NCBI RefSeq assembly: GCF_900101745.1
Contig: NZ_FNAD01000017.1
Span: forward strand, 62,001-126,000
Origin: Glycomyces harbinensis
Lineage (GTDB): Bacteria; Actinomycetota; Actinomycetes; Mycobacteriales; Micromonosporaceae
DNA length: 64,000 bases
Reading direction: 5' to 3'
Part shown: one piece after another, positions 25,694 to 34,682 of the stretch
Layout: each line of letters begins with the position of its first letter
How positions within the stretch are numbered: position 1 is the stretch's first letter
Notes under the pieces: model-generated
The model's input: only the letters and a program-made list of their open reading frames with translations
The model's database searches: none
What the model was told of the DNA's origin: nothing
Program-made: the position numbers and the translations under genes

Positions 25694-26709
25694 GGGACAT
25701 CGCCGCAGCGCTCCGCGCCTGGATGAGCGAAGGACGGCCCTTCGCGCTGGCCTCGCTGGTCGGCGTCTCCGGCTCCGCACCGCGCCCGCTCGGCACCGCG
25801 CTCGCCGTCGACGCCGAGGGCGCGGCCCTCGGCGGCGTCTCGGGCGGCTGCGTCGAAGCGGCCGTCTACCTCCGCTGCCGGGAAGTCCTCGACGACGGCG
25901 CGCCCGTGGTCGAATCCTTCGGCTACACCGACCAGGACGCCTTCGCGATCGGGCTCACCTGCGGCGGCTCCATGGACGTCCTCATCGTCAAGGTCGATCC
26001 CGGCGACACCGCCATCGCCGCCGCCCTCGACGCGATCATCGCCGGGGAACCGGTCTCGCTCGTGCGCGCCGTCCAGGGCCCGGACCTCGGTGCGGCCGTG
26101 GCCATCACGAGCCACGGCTTCACGGGGAGCCTCGACCTCGACGGGACCGCGCTGCCGGCGACTTCAGGCCGAGCCGGACGCTTCGCCGTCGAGGTCCACA
26201 CCCCGCCGCCCCGGCTCCTCGTCTACGGCGCGGTCGACTTCGCGGCGCCGGTCGTCAGGATCGCCAAGCAGCTCGGCTTCCACGTCACCGTCTGCGACGC
26301 GCGCGCCGTCTTCGCCACCGACATCCGCTTCCCCGAGGCCGACGAGGTGATCGTCGACTGGCCCCACCGCCACTTCGACCAGATCACCGCCGACGCGCAG
26401 ACCGCCGTGTGCGTCCTGACCCATGACGAGAAGTTCGACCTCCCGCTCCTCGAACGCGCCCTCGTCTCCGAGGCGGGCTACATCGGGGCCATGGGCTCGC
26501 GCGCCACCCACCGCGACCGCCTCGCGCGACTCCACGAAGCGGGCGTGGACGACACCGCGATCGCCAGGCTCCGCTCGCCGATCGGCCTCGACCTCAACGG
26601 CCGCAACGCCGACGAGACCGCACTGTCGATCCTCGCCGAGATCATCGCCGTCCGCAATCGAGCCGCCGCCGGATTCCTCACCGGAGCCGAAGGCCCCCTT
26701 CACCACTGA
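25690..26709 (+). CDS. XdhC-family xanthine dehydrogenase maturation factor
   Basis: A 339-residue XdhC/CoxI-family protein that brings sulphurated molybdenum cofactor to the large subunit. The N-terminal XdhC domain shows ASLVGVSGSAPRPLGTALAV and GGVSGGCVEAAVY, with the Cys in GLTCGGSMDV. The C-terminal Rossmann-like domain contains LLVYGAVDFAAPVVRIAKQLGFHVTVCDAR and the closing GYIGAMGSRATHRDRL and PIGLDLNGRNADETALSILAEI. ATG 25690 overlaps the large-subunit stop. It is the last gene before the repeat tract. Confidence 0.93.
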   Translation: MRDIAAALRAWMSEGRPFALASLVGVSGSAPRPLGTALAVDAEGAALGGVSGGCVEAAVYLRCREVLDDGAPVVESFGYTDQDAFAIGLTCGGSMDVLIVKVDPGDTAIAAALDAIIAGEPVSLVRAVQGPDLGAAVAITSHGFTGSLDLDGTALPATSGRAGRFAVEVHTPPPRLLVYGAVDFAAPVVRIAKQLGFHVTVCDARAVFATDIRFPEADEVIVDWPHRHFDQITADAQTAVCVLTHDEKFDLPLLERALVSEAGYIGAMGSRATHRDRLARLHEAGVDDTAIARLRSPIGLDLNGRNADETALSILAEIIAVRNRAAAGFLTGAEGPLHH

Positions 26710-27739
26710 ACTGAAGACCGCAGCACCGCCGAACATCCGCACCGGCCCATGTGAAAGGAGCAACCGAACTGCGACCGCACCGCCGAGACAGGCTGCACCG
26801 GCGAGGCCGGGCGGCCCGAACCGCACCGGCCACCGCAAGCCACGCAAGCCGCCGAAAGGAACCAGAACCGCTGACCGCACCACTCGCTACAAGCCACTGC
26901 CCGGGCAGGTGAGACCGCCGAATCGCATTAGCAGCCGCAGACCACATCAGCCCACCGGGACCAACGACCGAACGGCCGACCGCAACACCTGAACCGCACC
27001 GGCCAGGCCGGGCGACCCGAACCGCACCGGCCACCGCAAGCCGCACCCGTCCACAGGAAGGAACTGGCGAACCGCCGACCGAACCACCCGATACGAGCCG
27101 CACCGGCCCAGGCAGGTCGCACTGCCGAGTCGCACCAGCAGCCGTAGACCGCAGCGGCCCACCGGAACTGTCGACCGAGCGCCGACGCAACACCCGAATG
27201 GCGCTGACTGCTACGGGGCCGTATCGACCCGGGTGGCCCGAACCCTCCAACTGCACCAGCCTCCGCAAGCGGCACCGCCCACCGGAACCAACGACCGGCC
27301 TGGCGACGCGACACTCGAACCGAACCGACCGCACCACCCGACATGAGCCGCACCGACTCGGGCGGACCGAACCGCCGAACTGCACCAGCCGGCTCGGGCC
27401 GCTCCGGCCCACCGGAACCAACGGCCGAATCGCCGACCGCGATGCCCGAACCGCACCGATCCGGAGCGGACCGCGCGGGCCTGGCGGAACGCACCACCGA
27501 ACCGACCGCACCATCCGCTACGAACCGCACCGACCCGGGCGGCACGAACCGACGACCGCACCAACCGCAGACTGCACCGGTCAACCGGAACCAACGATTG
27601 AACTGCCGACCGCGACGCCTGAACTGCACCGGCTCGGCGCGGACCGTGCAGGCCGCATGGCTCCCAGCGGAGCGCACCACCGAACCGACCAGCAGACCAC
27701 CCGATACGAACCACACCGGCTCGGAGCGGACCGAACAGT
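26710..27739. repeat. One-kilobase C/A-rich degenerate repeat tract
   Basis: No convincing gene lies in this 1-kb stretch. A motif close to CCACCGGAACCAACGACCG recurs at 26952, 27159, 27279, 27409 and 27582 (spacings 207, 120, 130 and 173 bp). A 39-bp block at 26803-26841 recurs almost unchanged at 27004-27042. CCGAACCGCACC-like words fill the space between. The + strand is strongly skewed: T is rare (often 3-5 per 60 bases) and C far exceeds G. Spacings are not multiples of three and frames are not conserved between copies, so a repetitive protein is unlikely. A C-rich, G-poor, weakly structured transcript is what Rho utilisation sites look like, but that role is inferred. Confidence 0.75.
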
Positions 27740-27752
27740 GAAGGAGCCCGAC

Positions 27753-28160
27753 ATGGTCCACATGTTCCTCAACGGAGGCGGCATGAAAGGCGGCAACCTC
27801 CACCACCTCATCGGCGGCGCGCCCTTCGTCGGCCCCGCCAAGACCCTCCCGCTCTACCGGCTCCACTCCGTCGGCGACGACCATCCGGCCCTGCAAGCCG
27901 CGCCCGAGGGCGAAGGCGCCTCCATCGAAGGCGAGCTCTACGACATCGACCTCGCCGTACTGCGAACCTCCCTACTGCCGGCCGAACCGGCCGACCTCGA
28001 ACTCGGCGTCGTCGGGCTGGACGACGGCACCGAAGCCCTCGGCATGCGCCTGCGCGACGACTGCGCCGACCTGCCCGAACTCGTCGACATCACCGACCAC
28101 GGCTCCTGGCGCGCCTACAACGCCGCGAAATCAGGCCCCGATGTCACCGCATCGGACTGA
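27753..28160 (+). CDS. Allophanate hydrolase-related / gamma-glutamylcyclotransferase-like protein
   Basis: A 135-residue protein resembling the C-terminal domain of allophanate hydrolases and GGCT-fold proteins: MFLNGGGMKGGNLHHLIGGAPFVGPAKTLPLYRLHSVGDDHPAL, then EGASIEGELYDIDLAVLRTSLL with the conserved Glu of the fold. Such stand-alone domains occur beside purine or urea-amide catabolic genes; a role in ureide or allophanate breakdown is inferred. ATG 27753 follows AAGGAG with 6-nt spacing and fits the domain start; the same frame is open for about 550 bp upstream through the repeat tract, but that part is repeat-derived. It is the first gene after the tract, heading towards allantoinase. 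Confidence 0.75.
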   Translation: MVHMFLNGGGMKGGNLHHLIGGAPFVGPAKTLPLYRLHSVGDDHPALQAAPEGEGASIEGELYDIDLAVLRTSLLPAEPADLELGVVGLDDGTEALGMRLRDDCADLPELVDITDHGSWRAYNAAKSGPDVTASD

Positions 28161-28400
28161 GGCCGTCGCCGCGGCCTCACCACCGGCCGTCCCGTCCGGC
28201 CGTGCCAGCGGAAACGAGCCGCCCGCCGCCGCGGATGCATCCAAATCCGCCCTCGCCAGTCCGACCACCGGTGCACCCAGCGCCGCCCTCACCAGCGCCG
28301 CCGTGAACCCCTCCGCAGCCGCCCCTGCCCTGCGGAGCCCGGGAGCCCTCGGCCCGTCCCACCTCCCTCCGCTGCAATCGGATGGCAACCTGGAGTCACC
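28161..28400 (+). other. Gap between the allophanate-related gene and allantoinase
   Basis: 240 bp of Ala/Pro-codon-like GC-rich sequence. A short frame (28141-28404) is open but has no ribosome binding site, starts inside the upstream gene and looks like low-complexity chance coding. GGAG at 28393-28396 serves allantoinase. No promoter is evident. Confidence 0.4.
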
Positions 28401-29753
28401 ATGATGACCGACCCCTACGACATTTCCGCTCCAGTCGTCTACGACCTGGTACTCCGCTCCCGCCGCACCGTCCTGCCCGACGGCGAACGGCCCGCCGCCG
28501 TCGCGATCGCCGGCGAGCACATCGCCGTCATCGGCGACTACGACGAACCCATCGCCGCCCGCCGCACCACCGACCTCGGCGACCTCGCCCTCCTGCCCGG
28601 CCTCGTCGACACCCACGTCCACATCAACGAACCCGGCCGCACCGAATGGGAAGGCTTCGCCAGCGCCACCAAAGCCGCCGCCGCCGGCGGCGTCACCACC
28701 ATCATCGACATGCCGCTCAACAGCCTCCCGCCCACCGTCGACACCGGCGCGCTCGCCGCCAAGCGCGCCGCCGCGAAAGGCCGGACCTGGATCGACGTCG
28801 GCTTCTGGGGCGGCGCGATCCCCGGCAACGACGCCGAACTCAAGAGACTCCACGACGCGGGCGTCTTCGGCTTCAAATGCTTCACGGCCCCATCGGGAGT
28901 CGACGAGTTCCCGCACCTCGACACCGCCGGGCTGCACCGCGCCTGCGCCACCGTCGCGTCCCTCGGCGCACTCCTCATCGCCCACGCCGAAGACCCCGCG
29001 CACCTCCGCGAACCGGACACCGCGCCGAGCTTCGACCGGTTCCTGGCCTCCCGCCCCGCCACCGCCGAGACCAGCGCCGTCAGCGAGGTCATCGCCGCCG
29101 CCCGCGCCACCGGCGCCCGCGTCCACCTCCTCCACCTGGCCGCCGCCGACGCCCTCGACCTCGTCCACCGGGCCCGGCTCGACGGCGTGCGGATCACCGC
29201 CGAGACCTGCCCCCACTACCTCGCGCTGACCGCCGAGCAGATCCCCGACGGCGCCACCGCGTTCAAATGCTGCCCGCCCATCCGCGGCGAGGCCAACCGG
29301 GAAGCCCTGTGGGCCGGCCTCATCGACGGACGCATCGACATCGTCGTCTCCGACCACTCGCCCAGCCCCGCCACCATGAAGACCGGCGACTTCGCGACCT
29401 CCTGGGGCGGCATCGCCTCACTCCAGATCGGCCTTCCCGTGACATGGACCGAGGCGAGCACCAGAGGGCTCGCCCTCACCGACCTCGCCCGGTGGATGGC
29501 AAGCGGACCCGCCGACCTCGCCGGACTCGACCGCAAGGGCCGCATCGCAACCGGCGCCGACGCCGACCTCGTCGCCTTCGACCCCGACGCCGAGTGGACC
29601 GTCCGCGCCGCCGACCTCCACCACCGCCACCCCGTCACGCCCTACGACGGCCGTCGCCTCCGCGGCGCGGTCGCCACCACCTGGCTGCGCGGCAAACCCG
29701 TCGACGTCCACGGCCCCCCGCGAGGCCGACAACTGCGAAGGAGCCCACGATGA
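28401..29753 (+). CDS. allB: Allantoinase
   Basis: A 450-residue cyclic amidohydrolase that opens allantoin to allantoate. The binuclear-metal ligands are visible: DTHVHINEPGRTEWEG (His72, His74), the carbamylated Lys159 in FGFKCFTAPSG, AHAEDPAHL, VHLLHLAAADAL and the C-terminal VSDHSPSPATMK. TIIDMPLNS is a family signature. The start is a double ATG (28401 or 28404) after GGAG. The stop overlaps the allantoicase ATG. It acts directly after OHCU decarboxylase. Confidence 0.95.
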   Translation: MMTDPYDISAPVVYDLVLRSRRTVLPDGERPAAVAIAGEHIAVIGDYDEPIAARRTTDLGDLALLPGLVDTHVHINEPGRTEWEGFASATKAAAAGGVTTIIDMPLNSLPPTVDTGALAAKRAAAKGRTWIDVGFWGGAIPGNDAELKRLHDAGVFGFKCFTAPSGVDEFPHLDTAGLHRACATVASLGALLIAHAEDPAHLREPDTAPSFDRFLASRPATAETSAVSEVIAAARATGARVHLLHLAAADALDLVHRARLDGVRITAETCPHYLALTAEQIPDGATAFKCCPPIRGEANREALWAGLIDGRIDIVVSDHSPSPATMKTGDFATSWGGIASLQIGLPVTWTEASTRGLALTDLARWMASGPADLAGLDRKGRIATGADADLVAFDPDAEWTVRAADLHHRHPVTPYDGRRLRGAVATTWLRGKPVDVHGPPRGRQLRRSPR

Positions 29754-30784
29754 CCGTCCCCCCGCAAGCGACCGAGCCGCACACCGAGACCACCGAGCCG
29801 AACGGCCACTGGCCGCTGCCCGACCTCGCCGCCCGCGCCCTCGGCGGCGCCGTCCTCACCGCCAACGACGAATCCTTCGCCGAGAAGGAGCACCTCATCC
29901 GGCCCTACCCCGTCCTCCACCAGAGCGCCACCTTCGGACACCGAGGGCAGCTCTACGACGGCTGGGAGACCCGCCGCAGGCGGGAACCGGGCCACGACTG
30001 GGCGATCGTCCGCCTCGGCGCGCCCGGCCGCGTCGGCGGCATCGTCGTCGACACCGCCTACTTCACCGGGAACTACCCGCCGGAGGTCTCCGTCGACGCC
30101 TGCCGCCTCGACGGACACCCGTCCCTCACCGACCTCGAAGCCGCCGACTGGCACACGCTCGTCCCGCGCTCGACCGCCAAGGGCGACAGCAGGAACGCCT
30201 ACGACGTCGACTTCCCCGGCCGCGTCACGCACGTGCGCCTCAACCTCCACCCCGACGGCGGCGTCGCGCGCCTTCGCGTCCACGGCACGCCCGTCCCCGA
30301 CCCGGACGGATTCGCCGACCTCCCCCTCGACCTCGCCGCACTCGTCAACGGCGGCAGCATCCTCGGCGCCTCGAACGCCTTCTACTCCAACCCGGTCGGC
30401 GCGATCACGCCCGGGCTCGCGACCAGCCAGGCCGACGGCTGGGAGACCGCCCGCCGCCGCGAACCCGGACACGAATGGCTCGACATCGGCCTCGCCGGCC
30501 GCGGCGTCGTGCGCGTCGCCGAACTCGACACGACACACCTCAAGCACAACGCGCCCGGCTGGGCCTCCATCGAGGCGTTCGACGGCGACGAGACCTTCAC
30601 GCTCCTGCCGCGCACCGCGCTCGTGCCGGACACGCCGCACCGCTTCGTCCTCGACAACGACCGTCCCGCGGTCTCGGTGCGGCTCAACATCTTTCCGGAC
30701 GGCGGCATGGCACGGGTGCGCCTCTACGGCCGCCTCACCGCGGCGGCGCTGGCCGGGATGCGCGAGCGGTTCGAGGCGCGGTAG
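29750..30784 (+). CDS. alc: Allantoicase
   Basis: A 344-residue allantoicase that splits allantoate into ureidoglycolate and urea. It consists of two homologous jelly-roll halves, each with the family's repeats: GQLYDGWETRRRREPGHDWAIVRLG ... VRLNLHPDGGVARLRVHG in the first and ADGWETARRREPGHEWLDIGL ... VRLNIFPDGGMARVRLYG in the second. GAAGGAG precedes ATG 29750, which overlaps the allantoinase stop. Neither ureidoglycolate lyase nor urease is in the window, so the products are handled by genes elsewhere. Confidence 0.95.
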   Translation: MTVPPQATEPHTETTEPNGHWPLPDLAARALGGAVLTANDESFAEKEHLIRPYPVLHQSATFGHRGQLYDGWETRRRREPGHDWAIVRLGAPGRVGGIVVDTAYFTGNYPPEVSVDACRLDGHPSLTDLEAADWHTLVPRSTAKGDSRNAYDVDFPGRVTHVRLNLHPDGGVARLRVHGTPVPDPDGFADLPLDLAALVNGGSILGASNAFYSNPVGAITPGLATSQADGWETARRREPGHEWLDIGLAGRGVVRVAELDTTHLKHNAPGWASIEAFDGDETFTLLPRTALVPDTPHRFVLDNDRPAVSVRLNIFPDGGMARVRLYGRLTAAALAGMRERFEAR

Positions 30785-30787
30785 CGG

Positions 30788-30799
30788 TATCCTCCGCGG
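30788..30799 (+). promoter_or_regulatory. Leaderless promoter of the CsaA-like gene
   Basis: TATCCT (30788-30793) ends 6 nt before the ATG at 30800 and there is no ribosome binding site, consistent with a leaderless transcript starting at or near the A of ATG. Confidence 0.45.
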
Positions 30800-31159
30800 A
30801 TGGCCGAACCGACGCAGACGGCGGAGCTGAGCTCCGTGGACGACTTCTTCCGCACCGAGATCCGCACCGGTCGCATCGAGCGCGCGGAGGTCTTCGCGAA
30901 GGCCCGCCATCCCGCGTACAAACTCTGGATCGACTTCGGCGAGTTCGGGGTGAAGCGGTCGAGCGCGCAGATCACCGCCAGGTACTCGCCTGAGGAGCTG
31001 GTCGGGCGCACGGTGGTGGCGGTGACGAACTTCCCGCCGCGCCAGATCGCCGACTTCATGTCCGAGGTCCTGGTCCTGGGCGTCCCGGTCGAGGGCACGG
31101 GTGAAGTGATCCTGTTGGCCCCGGACGCCGAGGCCCCGATCGGTGCGCGAATCGCCTGA
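30800..31159 (+). CDS. csaA: CsaA-like tRNA-binding OB-fold protein
   Basis: A 119-residue single-domain EMAP/tRNA-binding OB fold with the dimeric CsaA signature: DFFRTEIRTGRIERAEVFAKARHPAYKLWIDFGEFGVKRSSAQIT, then VAVTNFPPRQIADFMSEVLVLG. CsaA binds tRNA and has been linked to secretion as a chaperone; which role holds here is unknown. It probably has its own leaderless promoter even though it lies only 15 bp after allantoicase. Confidence 0.9.
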   Translation: MAEPTQTAELSSVDDFFRTEIRTGRIERAEVFAKARHPAYKLWIDFGEFGVKRSSAQITARYSPEELVGRTVVAVTNFPPRQIADFMSEVLVLGVPVEGTGEVILLAPDAEAPIGARIA

Positions 31160-31325
31160 ACCGCGCCGACGTCACATGACCTCGTGGCGGTCTCAGCGGC
31201 ACGCCTCGCCGGATTTGCGGCGGCGCCTCGCCGCCGTTCCGCCCCGTAACGCGCACAAGGGAACCCGCTGTTGTTCGAACGATGCCGCGAATGCGCGTCG
31301 CACCCGGCGCGTAGTTTTGAATGGG

Positions 31326-31357
31326 GGGTCCCAGGGTGTCCGTTTTGCCCGGGACCC
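31326..31357. terminator. Bidirectional hairpin between csaA and the dehydrogenase gene
   Basis: GGGTCCC (31326-31332) pairs with GGGACCC (31351-31357), extended inward by GGG/CCC across a bulged A. It lies in the gap between convergent genes and can serve both; no T-run. Confidence 0.45.
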
Positions 31358-31374
31358 TCCGTTCACATTGGTCG

Positions 31375-32280
31375 TCAGTAGCCGTTCTCGGCCACGTTCG
31401 CGAGCGGCTCACCCGCCGCGAGCCGGCGGACCTGCTCGCCCACCAGGGGATAGCACCGCTCCGCGAAGCCCTCGACCGCCCCGCCGACGTGCGGGGTGAT
31501 GAGCGCGCCCTCCAGGCCCCACAGCTCGTGGTCGGCCGGGAGCGGCTCGGGTTCGGTCACGTCGAGCGCGCACCGCAGCCGCCCGGAGGCGACCTCCGCC
31601 GTCAGCGCGTCGGTGTCGGCGACCTTGCCGCGAGCGGCGTTCACCAGCAGCGCGCCGTCCTTCATGCGCGCCAGGAACGCCGCGTCCGCCAGGCCCTCGG
31701 TCTCGGGGGTCAGCGGCACGATCAGCACCACCACATCCGCCTCGGGCAGCAGGTCGGGCAGGTCCGCGAGGGTCCCGACGCCCGGCCTGGCCGTGCGGGC
31801 GATCTTGCGGACCGTCGCGTTCGAGGCCTCGAACCGGCGCGCGATGGCCTCGCCGATCGAGCCCGCGCCGATCATGAGCGCGGTCGCCCCCGAGAGCGAC
31901 CCCGTCCGCGTCGGCGCCCATTCCCGCGCGGTCTGCTTGCGCGCGAAGCGATCGAATCCGCGGATCGAGGCCAGCGTCGCGGCCAGCACCCATTCGGCGG
32001 TCGCCTCGGTGTGGGCGCCGCGGTTGTTGCACAGGAGCACGCCGTCGGGAACGTGCGGAATCCACTGCTCGACACCGGCGCTGAGCAGCTGCACCACTTT
32101 GAGCTCGGGCATGTCCTTGAACGTCTGCGCGGGGTTCGGACCCAGGAACGGCGGGACCCAGAGGCTGACTCCGGCGGGGTCGGAAGGGTAGTCCCCGCCT
32201 TCGAAGACCTCGACCTCGACGCCGTCGGGCACCGGACCGAGCAGCGCCCTGCCCGCTTCGTGAGCGATCCAGATTTTCAT
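31375..32280 (-). CDS. D-isomer-specific 2-hydroxyacid dehydrogenase
   Basis: A 301-residue NAD(P)-dependent dehydrogenase. The Rossmann motif ALMIGAGSIGEAIARRF lies at about residue 135, followed by the substrate-binding Arg in LVNAARGKVADTDAL, the Glu of LDVTEPEPLPADHELW and the catalytic His in ITPHVGGAVEGF. The N-terminal half of the catalytic domain is shorter than in phosphoglycerate dehydrogenases, like glyoxylate/hydroxypyruvate reductases of GhrA type. A link to glyoxylate released from ureidoglycolate (made by the neighbouring allantoicase) is tempting but only inferred. Start is ATG 32280. Confidence 0.88.
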   Translation of the reverse strand: MKIWIAHEAGRALLGPVPDGVEVEVFEGGDYPSDPAGVSLWVPPFLGPNPAQTFKDMPELKVVQLLSAGVEQWIPHVPDGVLLCNNRGAHTEATAEWVLAATLASIRGFDRFARKQTAREWAPTRTGSLSGATALMIGAGSIGEAIARRFEASNATVRKIARTARPGVGTLADLPDLLPEADVVVLIVPLTPETEGLADAAFLARMKDGALLVNAARGKVADTDALTAEVASGRLRCALDVTEPEPLPADHELWGLEGALITPHVGGAVEGFAERCYPLVGEQVRRLAAGEPLANVAENGY

Positions 32281-32457
32281 GAGGCCATCGTATGAGGCTC
32301 ATGTTGCCGGTGTTCCACGCCGACCAGCGGGTGCGAACGGGTCACACCGCCCACGGCCCAGACCGTGCGCAGCGGCCGGCAAGAGCGCGGAAGGCCCATG
32401 CGGCCGCGGCTCCAGTCGGCCCCGCCCGAGGCCGTCCACCGACCTGACCGATCGTCT

Positions 32458-33993
32458 TCAGCTGCGGCGCAGCACCATCCGGAACAGCGCCCCGCCCTCG
32501 GGCGCTTCGAGGACCTTGACCATGCCCTTGTGCTCCAGCGCCACGTCCTGCACGATCGCCAGGCCGAGGCCCGCGCCGCCCTCGTCGCGGCTGCGCGACT
32601 CGTCGAGCCTCACGAACCGGTCGAAGATCCGGCGCCGCTGCCCGGGCGGCACACCGTTGCCGTCGTCGGCGACGTCGAGGCGCAGCCACTCCGCGTCCTC
32701 GACCTCCAACCGCACCGACACCGCCCCGGTGGCGTGCCGCTGCGCGTTCGTCAGCAGGTTGCCCACGGCCCGGGCCAGATGGCCCCGCACGCCCATGACC
32801 GACAGGTCCTCCTCAACCTCGAGTCGGACGGGCACCCGGTCCGAGGCGGCCCGGCGCGCGACCTCCTCGCGCACCAGCTCCGTGAACGGCACCTCGACGT
32901 GCCGCGGCCGCTCCCCGGCGTCCAGGCGCGCGAGCAGCAGCAGGTCGGCGGCGAGGTCCTGCAGGCGCATCACGTCGCCCAGCGTCGCCTCCAGGTCCAA
33001 GAGCTCGGGGTGCTCCTGGGCGATCTCCAACTGCGTCCGCAGGATCGCCAGCGGGCTGCGCAGCTCATGGGAGGCGTCGGCGACGAATCGGCGCTGCTGC
33101 GACACCGCGGCGTCGAGCGCCGCCAGCGTCATGTTGGTCGTCGTCGCGAGGCTGTGGATCTCATCGCGGCTCGCGGGCACCGGCACCCGCCGCGACAAGT
33201 CGCCGCCGGTGATCTCGATGAGCTCCTTCTGAATCGCCCCCACCGGGCGCAGTGCGCGGCGGGTCACCAGCCAGGTCACGAGCGCGACGACCGCAAGCAC
33301 CGGCACCAGCGCCCAGAGCATCGTCGCCTCGACGCTGTCGACCGCCTCCTCCTGCGTCTCGAGCGAGGACCCGGTGTAGACCGAGTAGACCCGGCCGTCG
33401 GGGGCCGTGGCGGTGATGGCCGCGAACCGGTAGGGCGCATCCTCGTCGGGGACGTCCAGCGTGCGGTAGGCGATGTCCGATCCGACCGAGCCGCCCTCCG
33501 CGGTCACGTCGTCGGCATCGGGCGAATCGGTGTCGCCGTCGTCATCGTCGTCCCCGGGCTCGTCGTCATCGTCATCGTCCTGGTCGTCGTCAGTGCTCGG
33601 CTCGCTCGCCGTCGGCGCGGGCTGCGGCGCGAAATCGCCGAGCGCCGCGAGGCCGACCAGGTCCTCGCTGGCGGCGACGACATCGCCGTTCGCGTCCACG
33701 ACCTGTGTGAGCTCGTCGTCATCGGGCAGTTCCAGCGCCGTCGGCGCGGTGCCGGAGGCGAGCTGGCCGGCGATGGAGCGGGAGCTGACCTCGGCGGTGA
33801 GTTCGGCGCGGCCGTAGAGGTTGTCGCGCAGCAGCGCCACGATCAGGAACCCGGCCGCGATGAGCGCGACGGCGACGACGAGCGTCGCGCCCACCGTAGT
33901 GCGCGCCCGCACCGACTCGGGCTGCCACAGGAGGCGCTTCCCCCTGGAATGCTTCAACGATTCGCGCATCGCCTCGCGCCGCACCTTATCCAC
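32458..33993 (-). CDS. Sensor histidine kinase with Asp-rich sensor domain
   Basis: A 511-residue membrane kinase. TM1 covers about residues 35-56. The external region (57-220) contains an Asp-rich stretch at about 134-162 with runs of five to six Asp. TM2 is about 223-243, then HAMP, the HisKA box RRFVADASHELRSPLAIL with phospho-acceptor His309, the N box NLLTNAQRHATG, and DDGNGVPPGQRRRIFDRF/GGAGLGLAIVQ. GTG 33993 overlaps the response-regulator stop by 8 nt; ATG 33969 is an alternative 8 codons in. It phosphorylates the regulator encoded just upstream. The poly-Asp sensor suggests divalent-cation or cationic-peptide sensing (inference). Confidence 0.92.
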   Translation of the reverse strand: MDKVRREAMRESLKHSRGKRLLWQPESVRARTTVGATLVVAVALIAAGFLIVALLRDNLYGRAELTAEVSSRSIAGQLASGTAPTALELPDDDELTQVVDANGDVVAASEDLVGLAALGDFAPQPAPTASEPSTDDDQDDDDDDEPGDDDDDGDTDSPDADDVTAEGGSVGSDIAYRTLDVPDEDAPYRFAAITATAPDGRVYSVYTGSSLETQEEAVDSVEATMLWALVPVLAVVALVTWLVTRRALRPVGAIQKELIEITGGDLSRRVPVPASRDEIHSLATTTNMTLAALDAAVSQQRRFVADASHELRSPLAILRTQLEIAQEHPELLDLEATLGDVMRLQDLAADLLLLARLDAGERPRHVEVPFTELVREEVARRAASDRVPVRLEVEEDLSVMGVRGHLARAVGNLLTNAQRHATGAVSVRLEVEDAEWLRLDVADDGNGVPPGQRRRIFDRFVRLDESRSRDEGGAGLGLAIVQDVALEHKGMVKVLEAPEGGALFRMVLRRS

Positions 33994-34663
33994 CGTTCGC
34001 CGCCAACCGGTAGCCCGCGCCGCGCACGGTGGCGATCGAGGTCTTGCCGTACGGCGAGTCGATCTTGCGGCGCAGGTTGGAGATGTAGACCTCCACGATG
34101 TTGACGTCGCCGTCGTACGCGAAGTCCCACACGTGGTGGAGGATCTCGGTCTTGGACACGACCTCGCCGGCGCGGCTCGCCAGGTATTCCAGCACCGAGA
34201 ACTCCTTGGAGGTGAGATCGACCGGCGCGCCCGCCCGGCGGCACGAGCGCGTGGCCGGGTCGACGGTGAGGTCGCCGAACCGCCACACCGTGGGCGCCGC
34301 GGACCCGCCCCGGCGCATCATCGCGCGCAGGCGCGCCTGGAGGACCACGAACGAGAACGGCTTGGTCAGGAAGTCGTCGGCGCCGGTGTCGAGGCCCTCG
34401 GCCTCGTCGTATTCGCCGTCTTTGGCGGTGAGCATGAGGATGGGCGACGCGATCCCCTCCTCTCGGAGGGTCGCGCACACCTGGTATCCGTTCATGCCCG
34501 GGAGCATGATGTCGAGGATGATCGCGTCGTAGCCGCCGGTGCGGGCCATCGACAGACCGGTCCGGCCGTCATGGGCGAGGTCGACCGCGTAACCCTCGGC
34601 CGTCAGCCCTGCGGCGACCATCTGGGCCAGCCGCTGCTCGTCTTCCACCATCAGCAAACGCAT
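33986..34663 (-). CDS. OmpR-family response regulator
   Basis: A 225-residue regulator. The receiver has phospho-acceptor Asp51 in IILDIMLPGMNGYQV, MLTAKDGEYDEAEGLDTGADDFLTKPFSF with the conserved Thr and Lys. The C-terminal winged helix has SKEFSVLEYLASRAGEVVSKTEILHHVWDFAYDGDVNIVEVYISNLRRKID and TVRGAGYRL. It is cotranscribed with the kinase (8-nt overlap) and divergent from the PepSY-like gene. The intergenic region carries spaced direct repeats of the type OmpR/PhoB proteins bind, so autoregulation and control of the PepSY-like gene are likely. Confidence 0.95.
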   Translation of the reverse strand: MRLLMVEDEQRLAQMVAAGLTAEGYAVDLAHDGRTGLSMARTGGYDAIILDIMLPGMNGYQVCATLREEGIASPILMLTAKDGEYDEAEGLDTGADDFLTKPFSFVVLQARLRAMMRRGGSAAPTVWRFGDLTVDPATRSCRRAGAPVDLTSKEFSVLEYLASRAGEVVSKTEILHHVWDFAYDGDVNIVEVYISNLRRKIDSPYGKTSIATVRGAGYRLAANGG

Positions 34664-34682
34664 GTCACGAAGCTTGACACAG

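Noticed and set aside
26678-27896. Long minus-strand frames of 278 and 322 codons in the repeat tract
   Set aside because: They encode low-complexity Arg/Gly/Val/Ser-rich sequence, repeat spacing shifts the frame, and no ribosome binding site is present.
28141-28404. 87-codon frame between the allophanate-related gene and allantoinase
   Set aside because: Starts inside the upstream gene, lacks a ribosome binding site and is Ala/Pro/Ser low complexity.
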